Part shown: positions 41,501-51,585 of the stretch, piece after piece
How positions within the stretch are numbered: position 1 is the stretch's first letter
How the letters are laid out: each line of letters opens with the position of its first letter
Origin: Novosphingobium pentaromativorans US6-1
Lineage (GTDB): Bacteria > Pseudomonadota > Alphaproteobacteria > Sphingomonadales > Sphingomonadaceae
Length of the DNA: 64,000 bases
Assembly (NCBI RefSeq): GCF_000767465.1
Contig: NZ_CP009291.1
Span: forward strand, 930,001-994,000
Reading direction: 5' to 3'
Program-made: the position numbers and the translations under genes
Notes under the pieces: generated by a model
What the model was told of the DNA's origin: nothing
What the model saw: the letters and a program-made list of their open reading frames with translations, nothing else
Database searches by the model: none

Positions 41501-44500
41501 GTCCAGGTAGTGATCCGCTCCAACTATCCGGGCCAGGCGCCGCGGCTGGTTGAAGACCAAGTCACCTACCCGCTCGCCACCACGATGCTCTCGGTTCCCG
41601 GCGCCAAGACGGTGCGCGGCTATTCGTTCTTCGGGGACAGCTATGTCTATGTGATCTTTGAGGATGGCACCGACCTATACTGGGCGCGCTCGCGCGTTCT
41701 CGAATACCTCAACCAGGTGCAGGGGCGGCTTCCCGAGGGCGTGACCAGCGCGCTCGGTCCCGACGCGACCGGGGTGGGCTGGATCTACGAATACGCATTG
41801 GTCGACCGCACCGGAGGCCACGATCTGGCGGGACTGCGGAGCCTCCAGGACTGGTTCCTGCGTTACGAGCTCAAGACGATTCCAGGCATTGCCGAAGTCG
41901 CCAGCATCGGCGGCATGGTGAAACAGTACCAGGTTGTGCTCGATCCCTATCGCATGGCGTCGCTCGGCGTCACCCATGCCGAGATCGTCAAGGCGATCCG
42001 CGCCTCCAACCAGGAAGCGGGCGGGTCGATCGTCGAGATGGGCGAGGCCGAATATATGGTTCGCTCGTCGGGCTATCTCGCGACGCTCGCCGATTTCCGC
42101 TCCATTCCGCTGCGCGTCGCCGGCGCCGCGATCCCTGTGACGCTGGGCGACGTAGCGACAATCCAGATCGGCCCGGAACTGCGGCGCGGTATCGCCGAAC
42201 TCAATGGCCAGGGTGAGGTGGCAGGCGGTGTGGTGATCCTGCGCCAGGGGGCCGATGCGCGCAGTGCAATCACAGCTGTCGAAGCCAAGCTCAAACAGCT
42301 CAAGGCAAGCCTACCCAAAGGCGTCGAGGTTATCACGACGTATAACCGGGCCCAGCTGATCGACGCCTCGGTGGAGAACCTGACGCACAAACTGATCGAG
42401 GAATTCATTGTCGTGGGCTTGGTCTGCGCGCTGTTCCTCTGGCATGTGCGTTCTGCTCTGGTAGCGATCGTCACGCTGCCACTGGGCGTCCTCGCCGCCT
42501 TCATCGTCATGCGCTTCCAAGGCGTTAACGCCAATATCATGTCGCTCGGCGGCATTGCCATTGCCGTGGGAGCGATGGTCGATGCGGCGATTGTCATGGT
42601 CGAAAACGCGCACAAACATCTGGAACGATGGACGCACGCCAATCCCGACCGCAAACTGGTCGGTCAGGAGCGTTGGAAGGTAATAGCGGACGCCGCGAAG
42701 GAAGTGGGCCCGGCGCTGTTTTTCAGTCTTCTGATTATTACCTTTTCCTTCATCCCCGTGTTCACCTTGCAGGCGCAGGAGGGAAGACTGTTCGCTCCGC
42801 TCGCCTTTACCAAGACCTATGCAATGGCGGGAGCGGCCATTTTGTCGGTTACACTCGTGCCGGTCCTTATGGGATGGCTGATCCGCGGGAAGATACCGTC
42901 CGAAGAGAAAAATCCGATCAATCGCGGGCTCACCCGGGCCTATCGACCGGGACTCGACTGGGTTATGCAGTGGCCGAAAGCCACATTGGCCATCGCAGGT
43001 ACAATTTTTCTCACGACCCTCATACCCTTCTCTCAATTAGGCGGGGAATTCCTGCCCCCATTGGACGAGGGCGATCTCCTCTATATGCCGAGTGCTCTCC
43101 CTGGTCTCTCGCCAGGCCAGGCATCCGCGCTGCTTCAGCGTACCGACCGCCTGATCAAATCGGTTCCCGAAGTCGAGACCGTATTCGGCAAGGCGGGGCG
43201 GGCCGACACCGCAACCGATCCCGCTCCATTGACGATGTTCGAGACGACCATCCGCTTCAAGGAGCGCGAGGAATGGCGCGAGGGGATGACGACCGAGAAG
43301 CTGATTGAGGAACTTGACCGCACCGTGAGGGTGCCGGGGCTGGCGAATATCTGGGTCCCGCCGATCCGTAATCGGATCGATATGCTGGCAACAGGAATAA
43401 AAAGTCCGATCGGAGTAAAGGTCTTTGGTGAGAGCCTGGCTGATATCGACAAGGTGGCTCAAAGTGTGGAGCGCGTGGCCAAAACCGTACCGGGCGTAAG
43501 TTCCGCACTGGCAGAGCGTCTGACCGGCGGCCGTTACGTCGATGTCGACATCGACCGCCTCGCAGCCGCGCGTTACGGGCTCAACATCGACGATGTGCAG
43601 ATGATTGTGTCGGGCGCGATCGGCGGTGCCAATGTGGGGCGAACGGTTGAGGGACTGGCGCGTTACCCTATCAACGTACGCTATCCGCGTGAAATACGTG
43701 ACAGCGTTGGCGAATTGCGCGCCCTTCCCGTTCTGACGCCTTCCGGCCAGCAAATCACACTTGGCACCGTAGCGAAGATCAAGGTCAGTAGCGGGCCGCC
43801 GATGCTGAAAAGCGAGCAGGGCCGGCCCACCAGTTACGTCTATGTGGATGTCCGCGACCGTGACCTGACCTCGGTGGTGAGCGATCTTCAAGATGCGATT
43901 GCCGCCGATGTCAATCTTCCGTCCGGCGTCAGTCTTTCTTACGCCGGTCAGTTCGAATATCTGACCCGCGCAGCGGAGCGCATGAAAATCGTCATTCCGG
44001 CGACCCTGGCCACCATCTTTCTGCTGCTCTATCTGATCTTCCGCCGCTTCGACGAAGCGCTGTTGATCATGGGGACTTTGCCCTTCGCGCTGACCGGCGG
44101 CTTCTGGCTGCTCTACTGGCTCGGATACAATCAGTCAGTCGCCACGGCGGTGGGGTTCATCGCTCTTGCCGGCGTTTCGGCAGAGTTCGGCGTGATCATG
44201 CTGATCTATCTCAAGGCAGCGCTCGAGCAGCGGGCCGATCCGGATGTGGAGGAAGTAAACCAGGCAATCCGCGAAGGCGCGCTCCTGCGCGTTCGGCCAA
44301 AGGCAATGACCGTGGCGGTGATCCTCGCAGGCCTGTTCCCGATCCTTATCGGCACCGGTGCAGGCTCCGAAGTTATGAGCCGCATTGCCGCCCCGATGAT
44401 CGGCGGCATGATCACCGCGCCTCTATTGTCCATGTTTGTACTTCCAGCCGCATATTTGCTGATGCGGCGACCCCGGAGGCCAAAACCCACCCCAACCGAA

Positions 44501-44533
44501 GGAGAAGAACAATGCCTATCCCAACCCGCCTGA
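41501..44533 (+). pseudogene. cusA: CusA-type RND copper/silver efflux pump, 5' end lost at an IS
   Basis: A 1010-residue open frame beginning directly at the IS edge as [20 protein letters not shown], whereas full CusA proteins have about 50 residues (TM1) before this. GTG 41510 is the first usable start. The rest is intact and strongly CusA-like: [55 protein letters not shown], the methionine-bearing [18 protein letters not shown] region, [20 protein letters not shown] in TM4, and the C-terminal [17 protein letters not shown]. Loss of TM1 may abolish assembly. The 3' end overlaps cusF by 22 bases, so the remaining unit is cusA'-cusF. Confidence 0.85.
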
Positions 44534-44874
44534 AAATCCTGCTGGCCGCTCCGCTCGCGCTCGCCGCGTGCGGCAGTGAAGCAGACAACACGTACAGGAA
44601 CGACACGGCTATGACGGCCGACATGCCCATGATGCAGTCAGGCGAAACCGGCGTGACTGCAAGCGCCGAAGGTACGGTCACGAAGATCGACGCTACCGCG
44701 GGCACCATTACGATCGATCACGGACCAGTACCCGAAGCCGGATGGCCAGCCATGACCATGGGGTTCACCGCAGATCCGGCGCAGCGCGCGTCCGTTACCG
44801 AAGGAGACAAGGTGAACTTCACCTTCAGAAAGACCGAAGGCGGAGGAGAAATCGTGTCGCTGGCGAAAAAATAG
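44512..44874 (+). CDS. cusF: CusF-like periplasmic copper-binding lipoprotein
   Basis: A 120-aa protein with a signal sequence ending LALAACGS (lipobox), then a linker with MPMM and a CusF_Ec domain: [36 protein letters not shown], the His/Trp/Met/Met Cu(I)-binding pattern seen in CusF (DHGPV...W.AMTM). It passes Cu(I) or Ag(I) to the CusABC pump in E. coli. It overlaps the end of cusA, so it is translated with it. Lipid anchoring is unusual for CusF. Confidence 0.87.
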   Translation: MPIPTRLKILLAAPLALAACGSEADNTYRNDTAMTADMPMMQSGETGVTASAEGTVTKIDATAGTITIDHGPVPEAGWPAMTMGFTADPAQRASVTEGDKVNFTFRKTEGGGEIVSLAKK

Positions 44875-44929
44875 GAAGATGCGAGAGGTGCGGGGTTGCC
44901 ATCTCGGCACCTCTCGCAGCTCTGTCGTC

Positions 44930-45265
44930 GGACTGGGAAAGATGAAGCTGGTGAGCAAAGCCAGTTTGGGACCGAGATGATGCTCCACGCAATTGGCGAA
45001 ACAGCCTTCGTTCTTGCTGTTCTCGAAGATGGCGGAATCTGCGGCAACGACCGACGCCATTGAACCGGCATCGCGCGCGGAGAGGGTAGTGAGGTAAGCA
45101 ACAAGCGAAGCCTCGGTACCTGAAGCTTCTTCGTTCACTGCGCTCGAATGGCCGTCCGAATGCATTCCATGGCCCGAGTGATCCGAGGTCTGCGCCAAAG
45201 CAGCCACGGATGCTGCCGCGATGCTGAAGGCGATCAAGCATAGCGGAAAAGTCTTCTACATTCAT
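44930..45265 (-). pseudogene. Degenerate His-rich secreted protein gene (SnoaL/DUF4440-like)
   Basis: ATG 45265 with AAAAGGA upstream begins MNVEDFSAML, but a one-base shift near 45237 is needed to enter the signal peptide LIAFSIAAASVAALAQ, then TSDHSGHGMHSDGHSSA and SLVAYLTTLSARDAGSMASV, AIFENSKNEGCFANCVEHHL and GPKL. The visible domain resembles the periplasmic NTF2-like proteins of copper clusters (...HHLGPEL). Homology stops near 44930. At least one frameshift and a lost C terminus make it a likely pseudogene. The overlapping minus-strand frame over cusF beyond 44930 is not coding. Confidence 0.5.
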
Positions 45266-45277
45266 ATGTCCTTTTCT

Positions 45278-45295
45278 GCACCCAAATTTGGGTGC
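45278..45295. promoter_or_regulatory. 18-bp perfect palindrome upstream of the degenerate copper-cluster gene
   Basis: GCACCCAAATTTGGGTGC is a perfect palindrome, 12 bases before ATG 45265. Its size and position suit an operator for a dimeric metal-responsive regulator; no regulator gene is visible nearby. The AT-rich centre is typical of such sites. Confidence 0.45.
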
Positions 45296-45554
45296 CACCC
45301 ATGTCCTTGCCGCTGCGGTCGTTTGATGAGCACCAGTCAATCCCTCTCCAGGTGTCCCAGAGTATACGTCTGAGGCGGTCTCGGCTTCATATTTTTTGAG
45401 GGGAAGACGTGGCTGGCTCGTATTTCTCTGTGAAATCACTTTTGTCGCCGTGAAAGTACCGCCGATTTGGAAGCAGGACGTTGATAGCGATGCATTTACA
45501 TGGGCCGAAATTGCCTGGCGCAATGCTCGGCAAGTCTTCAGGTCTGGTCAAGGC

Positions 45555-46199
45555 ATGAGCAAGACGAAGAATTATACGCCCCCGTTGGGAAAAGGGGCCA
45601 CGTCGGAATACGATAAGACAATCCGCCGGTGGACGAGGGAAATGGTCTGGCGGAATGCAATGTTGGACTTGCTCGCTCCAAAGCCGGGAGAAGCCATTTT
45701 GGACATCGGCAGCGGCACGGGGAGTTTCGCGCTTATGGTCAAACGCCGTGCGCCGCACGCAATTGTCGCTGGAATCGATCCCGATGAGGAAGCGCGAGGC
45801 ATTGCCCTCGCGAAGGCCGAAGCTGCCGATTTGCACATTCAATTCGGTAAAGGTTTTGCAAGTGATGCGATCCCGGCAAGCGCAGATGCTGTGACATCGA
45901 GTCTCGTGCTGCATCAAATGCCGCTTGCCGAAAAAGTAATCAGTCTGGCAGCAATGTTCGAAGCGCTTCGACCCAGGGGACGTCTAATTTTGGCCGACTA
46001 TGGCCAACAGAAGCTCCTCATGCGGCTCTTGTTTCGGCTCACGGTCCAGCGGCTCGATGGCGCGGCCGACACCCAGCCCAACGCGGACGGCATTCTTCCC
46101 GAATTGGTGGGTGAAGCCGGTTTCATCAAGGTCGTCGAAAGGTTGCGGGTACCAACCGTCACCGGTTCGATCGCGATTTTCACGGCGAAAAAACCATAA
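45555..46199 (+). CDS. Class I SAM-dependent methyltransferase
   Basis: A 214-aa methyltransferase from ATG 45555 (MSKTKNYTPPLGKGATSEYD). Motif I is LDIGSGTGSFALMVKRRAP, motif II VAGIDPDEEARGIALAKAEA, motif III near DAVTSSLVLHQMP, motif IV near LRPRGRLILADYG. This is the UbiE/arsenite-methyltransferase-like type. Substrate is unknown. The next gene begins 18 bases downstream. A role in metal or metalloid methylation would suit the neighbourhood but lacks the cysteine set of ArsM, so this is not claimed. Confidence 0.85.
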   Translation: MSKTKNYTPPLGKGATSEYDKTIRRWTREMVWRNAMLDLLAPKPGEAILDIGSGTGSFALMVKRRAPHAIVAGIDPDEEARGIALAKAEAADLHIQFGKGFASDAIPASADAVTSSLVLHQMPLAEKVISLAAMFEALRPRGRLILADYGQQKLLMRLLFRLTVQRLDGAADTQPNADGILPELVGEAGFIKVVERLRVPTVTGSIAIFTAKKP

Positions 46200-46217
46200 G
46201 GAAGGGATCGTAAGGCT

Positions 46218-46889
46218 ATGAATAGGATAAAGAGTATAAAATCCGCTGTTGCCGGCCTGTTGTTGGCAGTTCTCATCAGCCTAACTCTGGCGGCAGGCCC
46301 TGCATACGCGCATGGCGAGGAAGAGCATGGCGAAACTCTCGCCGCATCCGTGAAAAGTTCGCCCGGCCATGATGAGACAATGCCATCGGAGCAGATGTTC
46401 GGCGAAGCCTCCGAAACCGGTCACTCAGATGGTGGACACGATGAAGTTTCAGGCGGTCACGCTGAAGACCAAACTGGCGCTCTCGGGGTACTCAAACGCC
46501 TGCACCCTGCCACGGTCCACTTCCCGATCGCGCTCTTCCTGATGGCCGCGCTCACTGAGCTGTTCATAATGTCTCGCCGAGGAGCAGGTCTCGATACAGC
46601 CGTGCGGGCCATGATATATGGCGGCGCAGCGGGCGCGGTCGTCGCAGCCGGGTTCGGGTGGATACACACTGGGCTGTGGTTTGGCGGCGAAACCACAATG
46701 CAGGCGCACCGTTGGCTGGGTACACTCCTGGCGATATTCGGACTGGTCCTTGCTGGGTTGGCGAAGCGTGGCGGCGATAGCCGCGCGGCGCTTCGCACGC
46801 TTCTCTTCCTCATCGCCGCTGTGGTCATCGTTCAAGGGTTTCTGGGCGGTGAACTGGCGCACGGTCCCGACCACCTCAAAATATTCTAA
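46218..46889 (+). CDS. DUF2231-family membrane protein with His-rich periplasmic domain
   Basis: A 223-aa protein: signal sequence (LLLAVLISLTLAAGPAYA), a periplasmic part rich in His, Asp and Glu (HGEEEHGETL, HSDGGHDEVSGGHAED), then the DUF2231 domain (RLHPATVHFPIALFLMAALT, WIHTGLWFGGETTMQAHRWL) with four spans. DUF2231 proteins occur in heavy-metal and copper clusters, and the conserved HPxxVHFPxAL segment may bind heme or metal. Its ATG follows the methyltransferase stop by 18 bases. Confidence 0.85.
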   Translation: MNRIKSIKSAVAGLLLAVLISLTLAAGPAYAHGEEEHGETLAASVKSSPGHDETMPSEQMFGEASETGHSDGGHDEVSGGHAEDQTGALGVLKRLHPATVHFPIALFLMAALTELFIMSRRGAGLDTAVRAMIYGGAAGAVVAAGFGWIHTGLWFGGETTMQAHRWLGTLLAIFGLVLAGLAKRGGDSRAALRTLLFLIAAVVIVQGFLGGELAHGPDHLKIF

Positions 46890-46904
46890 CCGAAGGATGA
46901 TGCA

Positions 46905-47303
46905 ATGCGAAAAACCTATCTAACGCGGCTGACTGCGCCAGCTTTGGCCGCAACGTTGATCCTTGCTCTGACTGCTTGCGGACAGGAACCGCAAACACCC
47001 CCAGAAGAAGCAAATTCGGAGGTCGCCGAGACAGCAGATCCGTCAACTCCGCCCGAACCGTTGCCGACCGAGGAGACGACTTCCCTGCCAATAGAAAGAG
47101 AACAAAAGTCCGCCGCCGAGCCGGTTCAGCCTGCGCAGACCAAGGCAAGTAACGCTACCCTTGAGCGCGGCCAAGCCGACCCGCACTGCAAAGGCGGCGG
47201 CAATAGCTGTGTGCCGTCAGACGCAAGCGCTAGCGCGCCCATCGATCCGCATGTCGGCCACGACATGGAGACGATGTCTGATCACGACATGAGCGGAATG
47301 TAA
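46905..47303 (+). CDS. Secreted lipoprotein with metal-binding-type tail
   Basis: A 132-aa protein. Signal peptide ends TLILALTACGQ (lipobox). The centre is Pro/Glu/Thr-rich and looks disordered. The tail has CKGGGNSCVPSD and DPHVGHDMETMSDHDMSGM, a pair of cysteines plus His/Met/Asp clusters like those of periplasmic copper-binding peptides. It follows the DUF2231 gene by 16 bases, so it is probably in one operon. The function is unknown. Confidence 0.65.
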   Translation: MRKTYLTRLTAPALAATLILALTACGQEPQTPPEEANSEVAETADPSTPPEPLPTEETTSLPIEREQKSAAEPVQPAQTKASNATLERGQADPHCKGGGNSCVPSDASASAPIDPHVGHDMETMSDHDMSGM

Positions 47304-47360
47304 AAAAGATTGACAGTGAAGCGACCCGGGGCACTTCCTTTGTTAAGACTGGAGAATTCG

Positions 47361-47594
47361 ATGGACGAGAAAAGATCGAACGAACAGAAAAAGAAGGCAG
47401 TTGGCGCGCCGCAAGGTACGATTCCGGGATGCGCTGCCCGAAAGGAAATCAAAGAGATAGACGATGCGGGTCGCGACTCGTTTCCCGCCAGTGATCCGCC
47501 CGGTTGGACGTTAGGCAGGGACAAAGCCGCTGAAAATCTGTGTCCTCAAGACGTCGCGGCAAAGAAGGACAGGAAAAGAAAGCGCCGATCTTGA
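47361..47594 (+). CDS. Small basic cytoplasmic stress-type protein
   Basis: A 77-aa protein, ATG 47361 with CTGGAG upstream. It includes DDAGRDSFPASDPPGWTLGR, a short motif (SFPASDPPxWT) that occurs in many small proteins of alphaproteobacteria near stress genes. The ends are lysine/arginine-rich. The function is unknown. Confidence 0.6.
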   Translation: MDEKRSNEQKKKAVGAPQGTIPGCAARKEIKEIDDAGRDSFPASDPPGWTLGRDKAAENLCPQDVAAKKDRKRKRRS

Positions 47595-47630
47595 CCGCAC
47601 CGTCGGTGCGGGACGTTCCGTATGCAGGGG

Positions 47631-48323
47631 TCAGGTGGGAATGCTGTCAGGGTGGATTGTGTCCTGCGGCAGGCTGCGGATTCTGTATATCATGAACACC
47701 AGGTAAAATGACATCAGTGCGCCCAGGAAGCAGAATACGGAGATATAGGCATAACTAAAGAACGCGTATGTAGTCATTGTGGCAATGGCAATGAGAACTC
47801 CGAAGACCCGCACTTCGCGGCGCGTCGCCAGAAGAGCCGGCAGAATGATCAATGCCAGATAGGCGGCGTAGGTCAGGTTACGGCCGGCAATGAAATCGAA
47901 CAGCTCCACCCCGCCATAGATGATGATGTTGTCGAGCAATTTTACCGTGAGCCAGTCCGGATGCACCAGATAGGGCAGGAAAAGGCCCGCCCCCAGGATG
48001 CCGCCGATGATGGACGCCACGAGATAGAATGGCTTGCGCTTTACCGGTTCGACGAAGTAGATGGAAAACGGTATCCAGACCGGCCAGGCGAGCCAGGAAA
48101 AGAACATATAGGCGGCCGAAAACCCTTGAACCGCTTGCAGATCTCCGGCTGCACCGCTCGTCCACACAAAGCCTTCGAAGAGCTGCTGAACACCGAAAAG
48201 AAGCGGCAGTGTGCATAAGGGAACGAAGCGGCGGTCTGTCCGATACGCGAGATAGACGCTCAAGCCCCCTGCGGGTATCAGCGAAGCTGCGGCTGTGAAA
48301 CTGGCTTCGGCCGAAAAACACAT
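47631..48323 (-). CDS. DUF6629-like membrane protein
   Basis: A 230-aa protein from ATG 48323 (MCFSAEASFTAAASLIPAGG), with seven or so membrane segments and motifs TLPLLFGVQQLFEGFVW, FSWLAWPVWIPFSIYFVEP. The MCFSAEASF N terminus is the mark of the DUF6629 group, small multi-span proteins of unknown function. It faces the PLD gene divergently. Confidence 0.8.
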   Translation of the reverse strand: MCFSAEASFTAAASLIPAGGLSVYLAYRTDRRFVPLCTLPLLFGVQQLFEGFVWTSGAAGDLQAVQGFSAAYMFFSWLAWPVWIPFSIYFVEPVKRKPFYLVASIIGGILGAGLFLPYLVHPDWLTVKLLDNIIIYGGVELFDFIAGRNLTYAAYLALIILPALLATRREVRVFGVLIAIATMTTYAFFSYAYISVFCFLGALMSFYLVFMIYRIRSLPQDTIHPDSIPT

Positions 48324-48493
48324 ATCGCTCCCCTTCGGCCTCTCGTTTTCGTCAATGGTACAGTCCATTGCAGATCATCGACAAATTTCCAACCCAAGAA
48401 CGAACATCGGATGCCGTTCTGATTTACTAAGCAGCATTGCGATGTTCTGGTTCGGTTTCAGCGGGTAAGGGAGTTGGGATTCAGTAGTTGCCC

Positions 48494-49987
48494 ATGTGGC
48501 ACCTGATCACCGATACCAACCTCAGGTTTCATTTGGTGACTTGGCGGGAGCCGCAAAAGAAAATGGCAATTTCGCTCGGATTTCTGATTGCAGTGCTCGA
48601 ATGGAGCATTCGCTTCCTTGCTTTGATGATTGTGCCTTTTCGGCGAACTCCTGATTCGGCGAGGACGTGGCTGTTGCTTATCCTCTTTCTACCCATACCG
48701 GGACTCATTCTTTACTTTCTGATAGGCCGGGCCCGTTATTCCAGGCGGAGGCGCGCCGCTCTCAGGGACGCCGCAAAACTGTTCGACGATGCCGCGCAGG
48801 AGATTGCGCACTCAAAAGCGTGCCAGAAGCCGGTTCTGCCCGACAGATTTCGGCACGCCGCCCAGCTTATCGAAAAAATGGGCACACTTCCCCCGCTTGG
48901 CGGGAACATCGTCGACCTGCTCGGCGATTACGAGCAGGTCGTCGGATCGCTTGTTCAAGAAATCGAACGCGCCAGACATCACATTCACCTCGAAACCTAT
49001 ATCTTTGCCGCCGATCGCACCGGCGGGCTAATAATCGATGCGCTCGGCCGCGCGGTGGCCAGAGGTGTGACATGTCGTGTGCTTATCGACGCGGTGGGGT
49101 CGCGCCGCTGGTCCCGTGAGGTGGCCCGGCGTCTTCGGGATTGCAAGGTTGAAGTCGAGTTGACTCTGGAGGTCTCGCTCTGGCGAAAAGGATATCGCCG
49201 AGCTGACCTGCGCAACCATCGCAAAATCGCCGTATTCGATGGAGAAATTGCGTATATTGGCTCGCAAAACATAATCGATTCCGAAGCGGCAAAGGGTATT
49301 GTTAACCAGGAACTGGTGAGCAGGGTAGAAGGTCCGATCGTGGTTGAGGCGCAATCGGTTTTTGCCACAGACTGGTTTCTTGAAAGTGGTGAAACACTGG
49401 TCGGGTCGTCCTATTTTCGCCATCATCCAACCTCGGGATCAACCACAGCCCAACTCCTGGCAAGCGGTCCCGACTATGGCTCGGCCGGCATTGGCCTGCT
49501 GGTTGATGCGTTGATTCATGCCGCGGGAGAAAGCGTGGTGATCACCACACCTTATTTTATTCCCGAGGAGCCTCTCCTTGAGGCGCTGCGAACTGCAGTG
49601 CTCCGCGGCGTAGCGGTGCACCTGATCGTGTCCCAGATCAGCGACAGCCGAATCGTGCATCTCGCTCAGCGATCCTATTATTCCCAGCTACTGGAGATGG
49701 GAGTCCAGGTTCATCTGCACCGGAAGCACTTCCTGCACGCCAAGCACATTTCGATTGACGAGGAAATTATGCTGATCGGCTCGAGCAATGTCGATGTTCG
49801 TTCCTATCTCCTCAACGCAGAAGTGACCCTTATCGTTTATGAGCGAGATGTTGTGCGCGATCTCGCGCGGCACCAGCAAAGGGATATGGCCGCGAGTGAA
49901 GATCTCGACAGCTTGGCCTGGAAGGCTCGCCCGCGCAGTGTCCGGTTCGCCGAGAATATCGCGCGCCTGCTTAGCCCCTTGCTATAA
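48494..49987 (+). CDS. Cardiolipin synthase-like phospholipase D family protein
   Basis: A 497-aa protein from ATG 48494. Two N-terminal spans (FLIAVLEWSIRFLALMIVPF and TWLLLILFLPIPGLILYFLI) precede two PLD domains. The first has NHRKIAVFDGEIAYIGSQNI, the second HAKHISIDEEIMLIGSSNVD (HxKx4D pattern in each). Length and layout match ClsA, which joins two phosphatidylglycerols to make cardiolipin. Start is uncertain: TTG 48488 and ATG 48563 are possible alternatives. Cardiolipin changes go with envelope stress. Confidence 0.88.
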   Translation: MWHLITDTNLRFHLVTWREPQKKMAISLGFLIAVLEWSIRFLALMIVPFRRTPDSARTWLLLILFLPIPGLILYFLIGRARYSRRRRAALRDAAKLFDDAAQEIAHSKACQKPVLPDRFRHAAQLIEKMGTLPPLGGNIVDLLGDYEQVVGSLVQEIERARHHIHLETYIFAADRTGGLIIDALGRAVARGVTCRVLIDAVGSRRWSREVARRLRDCKVEVELTLEVSLWRKGYRRADLRNHRKIAVFDGEIAYIGSQNIIDSEAAKGIVNQELVSRVEGPIVVEAQSVFATDWFLESGETLVGSSYFRHHPTSGSTTAQLLASGPDYGSAGIGLLVDALIHAAGESVVITTPYFIPEEPLLEALRTAVLRGVAVHLIVSQISDSRIVHLAQRSYYSQLLEMGVQVHLHRKHFLHAKHISIDEEIMLIGSSNVDVRSYLLNAEVTLIVYERDVVRDLARHQQRDMAASEDLDSLAWKARPRSVRFAENIARLLSPLL

Positions 49988-50173
49988 GGAAGGGGGATCG
50001 AAGCCCATTTCGATGTCTGCTTTGGCCCAACTACCGGCTCGAGTCCGAATTTGCGGCGCGCCGCACGCTGCGATCAAGACTGTCCGACGCGTACGAATTA
50101 GTTAGTATCCTGATGTGCTGACAAAAGAACCGAGCAGTGGGTACTTCGAATCAAGAAACAGGGGTGCACGAAC

Positions 50174-51472
50174 ATGACCGGTATATCTATGGCAGCGAAT
50201 ACTGCTGCGCAGCGAGCAAATGCAGCATGCTTCTGCATCACGCTCGAGCGATCGACGCTTATCGACCTGCTCGATCTGCAGACCGGATCCGATGGCTTTG
50301 GAGACAGCCTTGTTGGCACCCACCCATATCTATTTGCTGCATCCCCCGTCTTTCTGACCGCGCCAGCCATCGCCGAGATGAGATCGATCGTCGCCGCCAT
50401 CGAGGCGGCTATTGCGCTGCCCCAATTTCACGCCGCGACGCTGAACTGGGCACCGCCGATCGCAATGCGAGACTTTGGTCCCGCAGGAGCAATGATGGGA
50501 TACGACTTTCATCTTGCAAACGAGGGGCCGCGACTTATCGAGATCAACACCAATGCCGGGGGTGCCTTTCTCAACGCCGTGCTCGCCAAGGCGCAGCGCA
50601 CTTGTTGTGACAGCGCTGCCGACGTTGAACGGACCAAGCCCACGGATACCGGGTTTGAAGATCGTGTCGTATCGATGTTCCGGAGCGAATGGACCCGTCA
50701 GGGCAGGACGGTACCCTTAAAAACGATCGCGATTATCGATGATTTGCCGAGAGAGCAACACCTGTTTCCCGAGTTCCTACTGGCCAAGGCTGTTCTGGAA
50801 AGGCATGGAATCGAAACCATCATTGCGGATCCGCAGGAGCTTACGTCAAGCGCGGCAGGGGTTTCAATTGGAGATCGGCCTATCGACCTCATTTACAATC
50901 GACTGGTCGATTTCATGCTTGATGAGCCGAGGCACGATCAACTCCAAGCCGCCTATCTGAGCGGCCAGGTTGTTGTGACTCCCAATCCGTATCTGCATGT
51001 CCGGTACGCCAACAAGCGCAATCTCGCATTGCTTTCCGATATGAACCGGCTGAGCCAGTGGGGTTTGCCCACCAGCCAGCTGGAATTGCTGCGAAACGCA
51101 GTCCCGCGTACCGTCGTGGTAAAGACTCAAGACGCAGACTCGCTCTGGGCCGACCGGCGCAATCTCTTTTTCAAACCCGCACAGGGATATGCGAGCAAGG
51201 CGGCGTATTATGGCGGCAAGCTTACCAAAAAGGTTTGGCAGGAGATCCTCAAAGGCGACTACATCGCGCAAGCCTACACGCCCCCAGGTAAGCGGCGGGT
51301 GATCCGAGATGGCATTCCCGTTGAGCTCAAAACGGATATTAGGCTCTACACCTATGGCGGTGGTGTGCTCCTGACCACCGCACGCCTCTACCAGGGGCAG
51401 ACCACGAATATGCGAACGCCGGGCGGAGGATTCGCGCCCGTGCTGGAACTGGAGGACGAGCGTGGATTGTAA
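50174..51472 (+). CDS. ATP-grasp-like protein of unknown substrate
   Basis: A 432-aa protein with ATP-grasp-like features: GPRLIEINTNAGGAFLNAV in the first half, PNPYLHVRYANKRNLALLSD in the middle, and the ATP-binding core RRNLFFKPAQGYASKAAYYG followed by LTKKVWQEILKGDYIAQAYT (two strands with a Gly-rich lid) and VELKTDIRLYTYGGGVLLTT. ATP-grasp enzymes ligate carboxyl groups to amines or thiols. The substrate is unknown; glutathionylspermidine-synthetase-like proteins are the nearest general comparison. There is no close neighbour on this strand. Confidence 0.65.
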   Translation: MTGISMAANTAAQRANAACFCITLERSTLIDLLDLQTGSDGFGDSLVGTHPYLFAASPVFLTAPAIAEMRSIVAAIEAAIALPQFHAATLNWAPPIAMRDFGPAGAMMGYDFHLANEGPRLIEINTNAGGAFLNAVLAKAQRTCCDSAADVERTKPTDTGFEDRVVSMFRSEWTRQGRTVPLKTIAIIDDLPREQHLFPEFLLAKAVLERHGIETIIADPQELTSSAAGVSIGDRPIDLIYNRLVDFMLDEPRHDQLQAAYLSGQVVVTPNPYLHVRYANKRNLALLSDMNRLSQWGLPTSQLELLRNAVPRTVVVKTQDADSLWADRRNLFFKPAQGYASKAAYYGGKLTKKVWQEILKGDYIAQAYTPPGKRRVIRDGIPVELKTDIRLYTYGGGVLLTTARLYQGQTTNMRTPGGGFAPVLELEDERGL

Positions 51473-51585
51473 GATCAGGCGGGGTGTGCAAAAGGCTGTG
51501 CAGAACCGTTAGCGGCTTTGCCTTGCTGGTCTCGCCTGGCGATTTTGCCAGAATTCGATTGGCTAAGGGGCAACAGCGGTCGTCA

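Noticed and set aside
41501..41512. GTG 41510 as a genuine cusA start
   Set aside because: The frame is open into the IS edge and homologues have about 50 more residues, so this is a truncation, not a natural start.
44638..44930. Minus-strand frame running over cusF
   Set aside because: Only the part beyond 44930 looks like a real (degenerate) gene; this end is antisense to CusF.
45396..45554. N-terminal extension of the methyltransferase
   Set aside because: The extension has no conserved pattern; the family begins at MSKTKNYTPP (45555).
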